This document shows, in pieces, positions 17,107-25,103 of a DNA stretch of 64,000 nt. Source of the DNA: Chromatiaceae bacterium (lineage in GTDB: Bacteria; Pseudomonadota; Gammaproteobacteria; Chromatiales; Chromatiaceae). The position numbers and the translations under genes were made by a program. The number at the start of each line of letters is the position of its first letter. Position 1 is the stretch's first letter. The stretch covers positions 1 through 64,000 of the forward strand of contig JACKMU010000005.1 of assembly GCA_024235215.1 (NCBI GenBank). The letters run 5' to 3'. The notes below the pieces were generated by a model, which was given only the letters and a program-made list of their open reading frames with translations, ran no database searches and was not told the origin of the DNA.

Positions 17107-17772
17107 TCAATCATCGTGCTGTTTTCTGGTCTGCAGGATATTGAAACTGATGCTGATGCGATTGGCCGCCTCCCCTTCGGCATCGCTGAGATTGGGCTCC
17201 ACCTCATGCAGCAGCCACGCGGGAAACAGGATCAAACGACCTTCGATCGGTTCGTAGTAGACCTCAGACCAGTTGTGCGCCAATTTGCCACCCTCGGCAC
17301 TGATGCGTGGACGCAGCATCTGTGCCTGCACCCTGGGGTCGGAGAAGTAGATGCGTCCGGAGTTTTCCGGCGCCTGCACGTAGTAGACACCGCTCCAGAT
17401 CACTCCCGGATGGACGTGCATCCGGTTGAAGGCGTGGCGCGGGCTGACATTGGCCCACATATTGTCCACCTTCGGTTGATATTGCGGATCATAGCGCAGA
17501 TCGCTGAACACCTCCTGGGCAACCTGCAAAATCTCATTCACCAGTGCCGCAAACTCGCTGCGTTGGTTCAGATCGAGCTGGCTGTGCCAGGCACCGGTCT
17601 GTTTCACATTGGAGCGGTGCAGACCGACGCTGTCCTCTTCCCGCAGTAGGTAGATATTCCGTTTCAGCACGCTGTTCAGCTGGCCGGCGGATGGCAGATC
17701 GCGGAAATAGATGTAGGTTGGAAAAAAGAGTTCCCGTTTCACTGCCCGGCCGGATGCATCTGACTCACTCAT
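17107..17772 (-). CDS. 2OG-Fe(II) oxygenase of the TIGR02466 type, last gene of the LEPR-XLL operon
   Basis: 221 residues. The middle has a candidate iron site MHVHPGVIWSGVYYV, followed by SGRIYFSDPR, and the distal part has LFPAWLLHEVEPN (second histidine) and an Arg (NRISISFN) for 2-oxoglutarate, matching the double-stranded beta-helix family of putative 2OG-Fe(II) oxygenases (2OG-FeII_Oxy_5). Members are uncharacterised or hydroxylate proteins or small molecules. It lies 33 bp after the HlyD adaptor on the same strand, at the end of the export operon. A plausible but unproven role is hydroxylation of Asp or Asn in the giant protein before export. Confidence 0.75.
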   Translation of the reverse strand: MSESDASGRAVKRELFFPTYIYFRDLPSAGQLNSVLKRNIYLLREEDSVGLHRSNVKQTGAWHSQLDLNQRSEFAALVNEILQVAQEVFSDLRYDPQYQPKVDNMWANVSPRHAFNRMHVHPGVIWSGVYYVQAPENSGRIYFSDPRVQAQMLRPRISAEGGKLAHNWSEVYYEPIEGRLILFPAWLLHEVEPNLSDAEGEAANRISISFNILQTRKQHDD

Positions 17773-17805
17773 ATCCCAGCGCCTCGATCAATAACCGCAT
17801 CCAAA

Positions 17806-18660
17806 TCACTCGGTGACGTTTGGTGTGGATAAAAACCGCACGGTGCAGCGGATACCCGCCGGGAGTTTACCCTCCGGATTGGGTAGCAGCAGCCGCACGC
17901 CAAAGGTGTTGCTGGCGGCATCGAAGACCCGGTCCACCACCTCCACCACCGCAGTATAGTGACCACCGATCGGCTGCACCGGTTCGACGATCGCCTGCTG
18001 GTTCGGCTGAATCTGGCCGTAGCGCAGCACCGGTACGAACACCTCGACATTCAATTCATCGATCCGGGCCAGCGTCAGCAATGTTGCCTGTTCATGGATA
18101 TATTCGCCAGGTGCCTTGCTCACTTCCGTCACTACCGCATCGATGGAGCTGCGGATGGTGCGCTGATCGAGACTCTCTTCGGCCAGCGCCAGCTCCACCT
18201 TGGCTACCTCATGCCGGACCGCTGCGGATTCGAGATCGAGGCGGGCAATGGTCTCCTGCACCTTCGCCTCATCCAGCAGCTTGTCGGAGAGAATCTGTCT
18301 CTCAAACAGCTTTTCGGCCCGCTCCTTTTCAAGTCGTTGAAATCCGAGCCGGGTCTGCTGCGAGCGAATCTCGGTATCCTGCTTGGCCTGCAGGCGGGCG
18401 AGCTCCACCATCAGCTGCTCGCGTCTCGAATCGAGCTGCGCCAGCACCTGATCCTGCGTCACGAGATCCCCGCGGCGTACGTTGATCTGTTCAATGATAC
18501 CCTCGACGGAGCTGCCGATCCGGGCGATGGTGCGCGGTTCAATAGTGCAATCGAGCGGTGGCTGGCTCTCGCCTTCCGACGCTGCGTCCGACTCGGACGC
18601 ACCAGCAACGCTGCTCAACAACCACAATGACAACAGGTAATGAGAGAGTCTACGGCGCAC
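17806..18660 (-). CDS. HlyD-family periplasmic adaptor subunit
   Basis: 284 residues starting at a GTG that shares its G with the stop of the SecA-like gene. A signal peptide is clear (LSHYLLSLWLLSSVAGASES). A split biotinyl-lipoyl domain brackets a long coiled coil: SVEGIIEQINVRRGDLVTQ before it, and the DAVVTEVSKAPGEYI block after it, followed by a beta-barrel domain (VFVPVLRYGQIQ). Unlike the other two adaptor-like proteins in the operon, it has no membrane fusion and should be periplasmic. It probably bridges an inner-membrane component to an outer-membrane channel that is not encoded in this window. Confidence 0.85.
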   Translation of the reverse strand: MRRRLSHYLLSLWLLSSVAGASESDAASEGESQPPLDCTIEPRTIARIGSSVEGIIEQINVRRGDLVTQDQVLAQLDSRREQLMVELARLQAKQDTEIRSQQTRLGFQRLEKERAEKLFERQILSDKLLDEAKVQETIARLDLESAAVRHEVAKVELALAEESLDQRTIRSSIDAVVTEVSKAPGEYIHEQATLLTLARIDELNVEVFVPVLRYGQIQPNQQAIVEPVQPIGGHYTAVVEVVDRVFDAASNTFGVRLLLPNPEGKLPAGIRCTVRFLSTPNVTE

Positions 18661-20636
18661 TATTCCATCCTCCCACTGAACGCCAGCGCACTGCCCAATT
18701 GTCGATCCCAGTGCAGCAGGTCGCGGCGCATCCGGGCGTGCCTGCGCTCGATCCTGCGCTGTGCCAGACGAAACAGCAGTTCATTGATCCGCTGAAAAAA
18801 CCAACGCCGGCGCGCCAAGCCGAGTCCGGATTCCACCAGTAACGGATCCTCCAGCGAAAGCACCACTTCGACCCGGCCGGGATCCCCCTGCCGGGCGCAG
18901 CGCCCATACAGCTGCCGGTCGATACGCCCCGAGTCATGCAGTTCGGACATGATCACATGCAATCCCCCGCTCTCGACCACGAGCGGGTCGAGCCGGATAT
19001 CGACCCCCCTTCCGGCCATGTTGGTGGCAACTGTCACCTGTCCGCTGCGCCCTGCCTGGGCGATGATCCCAGCCTCCTGCTCATCCTGTGCTGCATTCAA
19101 CAGGTTGTGTGTGATTCCCTGCGCGGAGAGCGCTCGGCTCACCTTCTCCGAGGTGGCTACCGTGCGGGTCCCGATCAGTACCGGCACACCAATAGCTGAG
19201 AGCGCGCTGGTGCGGGATACGATATGGCGCCACTTCTCATCGCTGCTGGCAAAAATTTTGGTTCGGGCATAAACCCGCTGCAGCGGCCGGTGCGTGGCGA
19301 TTCTCACCACCGGCAGATGATAGACACGCAACAGTTCGCTTTGCGCCTCGCGCGCGGTACCGGTCATACCGGCCAGTCTCCGGTAGCGGCCAAAAAAGCG
19401 CTGATAGGTGATACGCGCGATCGGCACGCTCTGCCCTGTCACACTGCACCCCTCCTTCACTTCGATCATCTGGTGCAGCCCCTCTCCCCAGGATCTGTCC
19501 CGCATGGTGCGCCCGGTATTCTCGTCGATCACTTCGATTTTGTCATCCCGCACCAGATAGTGCTCATCGCGTTGGAACAGGTGCAGTGCGGAGAGTGCAT
19601 TCCTGGCCAACTCCTCGACATAGCGTTTGCCATAGCCCGCTGCATCCGACTGTCCGGCAAGCTGATGCAGTTCCGCTCTGCCGGCCTCGGTCAGCTCGAT
19701 CTGCCGGCTCGCCCGTTCCTGTCTGAAGTGGGTTGCGCGTCGCAACTGACGTGCCAGCCCAAGCCCTTCCTCCGCCCGGCGCCGTTCACGCTCCGGATCA
19801 CTGCGTTCGGAGATGATCAGCGGCGTTCGTGCCTCGTCGATCAGTACGCTATCCGCCTCGTCCACAATGGCAAAGTGCAGACCACGCATCACCGGCTCGC
19901 CAGCCAGAGCACCGCTGCGGTTCAGCCGGGCGAGCTTCATACGCAGATTGCTGTTGTTATATCCCAGCAAGATACGGTCACGCAGATAGTCGAACGCCAC
20001 CTCCTTGTTGCTGCAGTAGGTGATATCGGCACGGTAGGCGGCGCGGCGCTCGGAGGCGCTCATACCGCTTACCACCACACCGACAGAAAGACCTAACGCA
20101 CGGTACAGCGGTCCCATCTCGGACTGGTCACGCTGGGCCAGATAGTCATTGACTGTGACCACATGCACTGGTGTGCCAGCCAGGGCAGCAGTTGCAGCAG
20201 CCAGCGTCGCGGTCAGCGTTTTCCCCTCACCGGTCTCCAGTTCCGCTATCGTTCCCTGCAGCAGCGCGTAGCCTCCTGCGATCTGCACATCGTAATGGCA
20301 CAGTCCGAGATGCCTGTGCGCCATCTCCCGGATCACTGCGAAGGAGCGGGCCAGGCACGCCTCGTCCGGCTCTCCGCGCAGCAGATCGCCGCGCAACTGG
20401 TCGAGCTGCCCGGCCAAGCCGGCATCGTCCAACTGTGCCAGCTGCGCTCTCCATTGATTGACCCGTTTGACGAAACCGCTGCGCCTTGCACTGCGCAACG
20501 GTAACGCAAGCGCGTGCCGTGCACCGGACAGCATACCGGCAACACGCTGCCGCCAGCCGAACTCCGCCTCATTCCGTTCAGGATAGAGGTGGGTCACCGG
20601 AAGGGTCAGACTGGGTGTACTCACCGCGTCAGACAC
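18660..20636 (-). CDS. SecA-like translocation ATPase, short form
   Basis: 658 residues against about 900 for housekeeping SecA. It has Walker A ETGEGKTLTATL (about 133-144), DEAD box VDEADSVLIDEARTPLI (about 258-274), a shortened preprotein cross-linking region, the GMTGTA motif and NMAGRGVDIRLDP of the second motor domain, and the ATP-hydrolysis arginine stretch DRQLYGRCARQGDPG. The C-terminal helical region is short and the zinc-binding CxCxSGxxYKxC tail is absent. Most SecA ATPase motifs are intact, so it is a specialised paralogue, probably recognising one substrate. It overlaps the M50 gene by 8 bp and the following HlyD gene by one base, so it is co-translated with the export genes around it. 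Confidence 0.9.
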   Translation of the reverse strand: MSDAVSTPSLTLPVTHLYPERNEAEFGWRQRVAGMLSGARHALALPLRSARRSGFVKRVNQWRAQLAQLDDAGLAGQLDQLRGDLLRGEPDEACLARSFAVIREMAHRHLGLCHYDVQIAGGYALLQGTIAELETGEGKTLTATLAAATAALAGTPVHVVTVNDYLAQRDQSEMGPLYRALGLSVGVVVSGMSASERRAAYRADITYCSNKEVAFDYLRDRILLGYNNSNLRMKLARLNRSGALAGEPVMRGLHFAIVDEADSVLIDEARTPLIISERSDPERERRRAEEGLGLARQLRRATHFRQERASRQIELTEAGRAELHQLAGQSDAAGYGKRYVEELARNALSALHLFQRDEHYLVRDDKIEVIDENTGRTMRDRSWGEGLHQMIEVKEGCSVTGQSVPIARITYQRFFGRYRRLAGMTGTAREAQSELLRVYHLPVVRIATHRPLQRVYARTKIFASSDEKWRHIVSRTSALSAIGVPVLIGTRTVATSEKVSRALSAQGITHNLLNAAQDEQEAGIIAQAGRSGQVTVATNMAGRGVDIRLDPLVVESGGLHVIMSELHDSGRIDRQLYGRCARQGDPGRVEVVLSLEDPLLVESGLGLARRRWFFQRINELLFRLAQRRIERRHARMRRDLLHWDRQLGSALAFSGRME

Positions 20637-22776
20637 TGAAACGTTTCAGGAAGAGTTGCCGTATCTTGCGGTAGGCCTGCAACGCGATCGGCTCCTCACC
20701 GTGGCCGAAGCGCACGTAGACCCGGCTGCCTACTCCGGCTGCGGGGAGCGGCTGTTCGAGCTTCAATTCAAGCTGATAAAGCATCTCCAGCGCAGTATTC
20801 CCGCTGGGATCACTGGGGTCTACGCTGATCTCACCTCCACCCTGGGTGGCGAACACCGGTGTCGGCAGCTGATCCGTCACGAAAGGGATTTCATGCGTGA
20901 CCCGGGCCGAGCGCTCCTGATCGAAGCGGTCGGCAAAACGCACCCGAATCGCGTCGGTTCGCTCGCGTACCAGATCGATCGCACTTTGCGGCACCAGCAC
21001 GCGAATGCGTGGATCGGCAAGATCGCTGACATAGCCGACCGACTCACCCTGGCGCAGAAACCTCCCCTCCAGATCCTGCGGTGTCTGCAGCAGCACCCTG
21101 CCGCCCGTCGGACTGCGCAGGATCATCTGCTGTTCCCGTTCCCGATTCAGCACCAGCTCCGCTACGGCATGCCGAATCTTCTCCGCGACGACGGCTGCCT
21201 CAGCCGGATCCACCACACGCAGCGCTGCATGGCGTATCTGCAGCTCTTTCAGCTCAGATTCGACCAGGTGCACCCGTGCTGGCAGCAGGGGATCGTTCAT
21301 ACGCAGGATCGGCTGGCCACGCTTCACGATCGCGTTCGGCGACACCAGCAGCTCTGCGACCACACCATCGGTCCCGGCGTGCAACGCGGACTCCTCCTGC
21401 GCCATCACCACCCCGTCGGCAACCGTTGCAAAGGGCACCGGCAACAGTGTCAGCAACGCAGTGGTCGCGGCGATGAAGAGTCCGGTGACAGTCAAGGCAT
21501 GCGTCCGTTTGCCGCGCAGCAGCGGGCTGTTGAAGAGAAAGCGGAGCTGTTTTGCCAGAGGCCAGACGAACATCATCAGCAGTGCCCAGACCGCGAGAAT
21601 CGTGCCAATGATGAAGAATTCCGAAGCGACGAACAGCACGATCGTGGTGGTGATGAAGATCCGGTAGATGAATGCGGCAATACCATAGAAAAGGAACCAG
21701 CGCGCTTCGCCAGGCGCAGTGACCGGGGAGACCGCTTCGGTCAGCCGAAACAGATAGCGCTGGATCAGATAGCCGATATAGCGGTTCGAGCGCGCCGCCA
21801 GGTTAGGTATCTCGATCAGATCCGAAAGGACATAGTAGCCATCGAAGCGCAGCAGTGGATTACCGTTGAACAGCAAAGTGGAGACGCCGCCGATCAGCAT
21901 CACGTTAAAAGCGAACGCCTTCGCCAGGCCTGGCTCCAGATTGAGCCAGAAGAGCAGTGCCAACGCAGCCAGCAGCAACTCCACCAGCATGCCCGCCGAG
22001 CCGACCAGCGCGCGCCGCCATTTACTGGCGAAAGCGGTCGCCGCAGAGGCGTCCACATAAGGCACCGGAATGAAGACCAGAAACATCACACCGATCTCGT
22101 GCACCTCCCCACCCCAGATCTTCGCGGCATAGCCATGTCCCAGCTCGTGCAGCGCCTTGATGAAGGGGTAGGTGATCACCAACAACAGCAGACTCTCTGT
22201 AGCCAGCACCCGATCGGCGATATTGTCGCTCAATTCCGTCCAGTGGATCGCCGCCAGCACCACGGCAACCCCGATCAGCAGCAATGCCAGCAGCACCCCG
22301 ATCCAGGAGAAGAGTGGCCGCAGTAATGGTGCGGTCGCGCTCAGAAAACGGTCAGGATCGAACAGCGGCAGACGCAGTGCCAGCGGATTCATCACCCGCT
22401 GCAACAGTTTGCGCCGTGCCTGCCGGTCGGCGCGCGCCGAAATCTCGCGCAGATCGGGGCTGCTCTCCCCTTTCAGAATATCAGACTGGTGCAGCTGGGC
22501 GAGCAGTCGGATGACATCGTCCTGGGTCAGATTGTCCCCACCCAGCCGGGCGCTGGCAATCTCCCAGATCTGTTCCAGGCTGCGTTCCCCATCCATCAGA
22601 CTGATGATCAGCTGGGCTTCCGGTGTGAAGCGGTGATACCTGCCCGATGCCGGGTCCTGGATGACATACCAGCGCTGGCCGCGGAAGGTCTGCCGCTGGA
22701 TCTTGACATGCGGCCGGAGTGAAGGTTTGAGTGACGCTACCCGGTACCAGGAAGCGCTGTTCAGCGTGGTTGCCAT
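20629..22776 (-). CDS. Membrane fusion: PqqD-like, M50 site-2 protease-like and biotinyl-lipoyl domains
   Basis: 715 residues. Residues about 22-105 resemble a PqqD-like small domain (YVIQDPASGRYHRFTPEAQ, LIISLMDGERSLEQIW). Then come several membrane segments with the M50 zinc motif HELGH at 210-214 and the distal ligand region NPLLRFDGYYVLSD at about 306-319, the S2P arrangement. After further membrane helices a periplasmic lipoyl/HlyD-like part follows (GTDGVVAELLVSPNAIVKRG near 465 and SPTGGRVLLQTPQD later). Such M50-HlyD fusions occur in secretion loci and also in peptide maturation systems. The zinc residues are intact, so it may cleave the exported protein or act as a fixed membrane anchor of the complex. 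It follows the GAF-HlyD gene by 10 bp. Confidence 0.85.
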   Translation of the reverse strand: MATTLNSASWYRVASLKPSLRPHVKIQRQTFRGQRWYVIQDPASGRYHRFTPEAQLIISLMDGERSLEQIWEIASARLGGDNLTQDDVIRLLAQLHQSDILKGESSPDLREISARADRQARRKLLQRVMNPLALRLPLFDPDRFLSATAPLLRPLFSWIGVLLALLLIGVAVVLAAIHWTELSDNIADRVLATESLLLLVITYPFIKALHELGHGYAAKIWGGEVHEIGVMFLVFIPVPYVDASAATAFASKWRRALVGSAGMLVELLLAALALLFWLNLEPGLAKAFAFNVMLIGGVSTLLFNGNPLLRFDGYYVLSDLIEIPNLAARSNRYIGYLIQRYLFRLTEAVSPVTAPGEARWFLFYGIAAFIYRIFITTTIVLFVASEFFIIGTILAVWALLMMFVWPLAKQLRFLFNSPLLRGKRTHALTVTGLFIAATTALLTLLPVPFATVADGVVMAQEESALHAGTDGVVAELLVSPNAIVKRGQPILRMNDPLLPARVHLVESELKELQIRHAALRVVDPAEAAVVAEKIRHAVAELVLNREREQQMILRSPTGGRVLLQTPQDLEGRFLRQGESVGYVSDLADPRIRVLVPQSAIDLVRERTDAIRVRFADRFDQERSARVTHEIPFVTDQLPTPVFATQGGGEISVDPSDPSGNTALEMLYQLELKLEQPLPAAGVGSRVYVRFGHGEEPIALQAYRKIRQLFLKRFSV

Positions 22777-22786
22777 AACTGACCGA

Positions 22787-24688
22787 TCAAGGCCACCAGG
22801 CCCACAGCTTCAGGCGTATCCAGTCGAGCAGATCCTGGCTCCAGATGCGGATCAGCAGCCGACTCTCTATTTCGGTCTTCGCCACACCGGCCATTCCTGG
22901 ACGCAGTTGCCCGTTGGCACTATCCAGCTCCGCCTCCACGCGGAAAAAATTGCGGCCGTCACGCGCTTCGCTGATCGGCGTAGTCAGCTTGATGGTGTAG
23001 GGCAGCGTCTGGTCGAGCAGCGCAGCCACTTTCAACTGCCCCTGCTGTCCCGGCTCGATATCGAGTACCTGCGCCTCATCCACCTCAAGCATCACCCGAT
23101 AGGAGTCGAGCGGAGCGATACGGAACAGCTCATCACCGCGGTTGACCGCGGCTCCGATCGACTGACTCAGATCACCGGAGACAATGATGCCGTCGAACGC
23201 AGCCACCAGCTCGGTACGCTTCAGTTGCTCATCGAGCAGTGCAACATGCGCCTCGGCCTGTTCGATCTGTGCTTTGGCGATGTTGGCTCCGGCGCGGTCG
23301 TGCTCAGCTATCCGCTGGTCGTATTCGGCAATCCGCTGCGCCCGCGTGGTGATCCAGCGCGTGTGCTCGAGCCGGAGATCGCGGCTGTCCAGCGTTGCCA
23401 GCACCTCTCCTTTTTTGACCTGATCACCCGCACGCGCCGTCTGAGTGGCGATATAGCCATCGAACGGTGCCACCAGGGCCCGCTGCACACGCCCCTCGAT
23501 TCTGGCTGGCGCCGAGATCCGGTAGCGATCTTCGAGCAGTGCAAAGGTGGCCACCACCAGTGCAATGGTGATAAGCGCGATCTTACGGCCGATAAAATCG
23601 GGACCCAGCAGCCGTTGCAACTGGGTGCGCAGAGAGTCTCCGGTTTTTGCCAGCAGATGACGATCGTCACGCCGCTTCTGCTCCAGGATCGGCCCCGCTA
23701 CAGCGGCCAGCGCATCGCACAGATCGATGCCCGCCTGATCGAAAGCGCGGCCATGGGCACGCTGAAACAGCAGTGCGCCGACCGGCCGATCCCGTTGCAG
23801 CAAGGGTATGGTGAGAATGACCGCGTCGTCGAGCAGCCGGGAAAGCGTCTCGTGGGCCAGCGTGATACGGTAGTCCTGGGTATCGCCGACCGGCACCAGC
23901 ACCGCGGCCTTCTGATCACAAGCTTCATCCATCGCCGCAGCCAGCGCCCGCGACAGATTCATCTGCTTACCGAACTCGGCACTGTGTGACAGCGCCGTGA
24001 CCCGGTTCGGCCCCTCGGCCGCGGCGCCGAGCGCGACCAGATCGCATTCGACCCGGACCGCCAGTTCGGTAACCAACGCTTGCGCAGATGCGGCGTACCC
24101 CTGCTCGTCCAGCAGCAGTCCAACCAGATCAAGTGCCACGATCGATTGCGCTCGCCGCTGATCGCCGGCCGACGCTTGCTGTTGACGCAACTTGGCTTCG
24201 ATCCAGGCCGCGCCCCATTGCAGCTGACGCATCACCGCGCGCAACTGCTCCTCGCTGCGGTCGGCAACCTCCAGCGCGACCGCACCCCACGATTTGCCGT
24301 CGAGGATGAATGGATAGGCGCTGCAGCAATAATGGCCGGCACGCCCCGCTGCATCCGTATGATGCCCGGAGACCACGCCTTTGCCTTCGGTAATCGCACG
24401 CTGTGCAGTTTTCAGCAGTGCATTCGATCGCTGGTCGCTGGCACCGAACCAGAACGCGGCCGGGAGCAGCGTACCGCGCTCATCTGAGCACCGATAGAGC
24501 ACCGCATGCGCCACATCGTCGATCATGCTGCACTGCAGTTTCAGCCAGAACTCCGCCATCTCCTGTGGCGAACCTGCTGAGGCGAGCCTGTTCCACAACG
24601 CCTTGTCCAGATAGGCGATGCGCTGCTCCGGCTCCGCGGTAGCGGCTGCCGTGCTGGCCGATCCCGCACCGCTATCGCTGACACTCAT
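22787..24688 (-). CDS. HlyD-family adaptor with N-terminal GAF-like domains
   Basis: 633 residues. The first 340 residues are cytoplasmic and contain two GAF-like halves (for example SAYPFILDGKSWGAVALEV and AVILTIPLLQRDRPVGALLFQ). A single membrane segment follows (ALITIALVVATFALL, about 383-397), then a periplasmic HlyD module: lipoyl half ARIEGRVQRALVAPFDGYI, a coiled coil, the second half LVAAFDGIIVSGDLSQSIG and a beta-barrel. The GAF part could sense a small molecule or signal and gate the export complex. This is unusual, as ordinary adaptors have short cytoplasmic tails. It lies 7 bp after DUF3467 and 10 bp before the M50 gene. Confidence 0.85.
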   Translation of the reverse strand: MSVSDSGAGSASTAAATAEPEQRIAYLDKALWNRLASAGSPQEMAEFWLKLQCSMIDDVAHAVLYRCSDERGTLLPAAFWFGASDQRSNALLKTAQRAITEGKGVVSGHHTDAAGRAGHYCCSAYPFILDGKSWGAVALEVADRSEEQLRAVMRQLQWGAAWIEAKLRQQQASAGDQRRAQSIVALDLVGLLLDEQGYAASAQALVTELAVRVECDLVALGAAAEGPNRVTALSHSAEFGKQMNLSRALAAAMDEACDQKAAVLVPVGDTQDYRITLAHETLSRLLDDAVILTIPLLQRDRPVGALLFQRAHGRAFDQAGIDLCDALAAVAGPILEQKRRDDRHLLAKTGDSLRTQLQRLLGPDFIGRKIALITIALVVATFALLEDRYRISAPARIEGRVQRALVAPFDGYIATQTARAGDQVKKGEVLATLDSRDLRLEHTRWITTRAQRIAEYDQRIAEHDRAGANIAKAQIEQAEAHVALLDEQLKRTELVAAFDGIIVSGDLSQSIGAAVNRGDELFRIAPLDSYRVMLEVDEAQVLDIEPGQQGQLKVAALLDQTLPYTIKLTTPISEARDGRNFFRVEAELDSANGQLRPGMAGVAKTEIESRLLIRIWSQDLLDWIRLKLWAWWP

Positions 24689-24695
24689 GATTCAG

Positions 24696-25046
24696 CTACT
24701 GGATTTTGGTGGGTTGTTCGCCGCGCTGCAAATCCAGCTTTCCGAAACGTTCCTCGTAGCCGCGCAGATGCGCCTCCAGCAGCACCGAGAGGCGTTTGGC
24801 GGCGTACGGTGTCATGATAATCCGATCACTGAGCTTGATCGTCACCTCATTGTTACCGCCGATGCCGGTGCTCAGGTTGGTACCGAAGAACAACCCGCAC
24901 TCCTCACGCGTGATGGATACGTTCACCACATTCGCATAGGAGGTCGACATCGAGGAGTCGTCCCACTTCAATGTCGGCTGTCCGACGCCGTTGCCGGCCG
25001 ACGCTTTGCTTGATTTCTCTTCGGATTTTGCTTTCTCTTCTGCCAT
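24696..25046 (-). CDS. DUF3467 family protein
   Basis: 116 residues from the ATG at 25046; a GTG one codon earlier is also possible and AAGGAA lies upstream. The acidic/basic N-terminus (AEEKAKSEEKSS) is followed by the conserved DUF3467 core: YANVVNVSITREECGLFFG and VTIKLSDRIIMTPYAAKRL. Members are small soluble proteins of unknown function, often single genes. Here it sits between the giant-protein gene (54-bp gap) and the export genes (7-bp gap), so it may be a chaperone or adaptor for the giant substrate; that is inference from position only. Confidence 0.85.
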   Translation of the reverse strand: MAEEKAKSEEKSSKASAGNGVGQPTLKWDDSSMSTSYANVVNVSITREECGLFFGTNLSTGIGGNNEVTIKLSDRIIMTPYAAKRLSVLLEAHLRGYEERFGKLDLQRGEQPTKIQ

Positions 25047-25103
25047 CACTTCATTTCCTTCAATGAAAAAACCGGTTTCTACTCTGCAGCCATCTGCCCG
25101 ACA

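Noticed and set aside
20656..22326. 556-codon plus-strand frame
   Set aside because: Antisense to the M50 fusion protein, with Gln/His/Arg-rich composition typical of a reverse frame.
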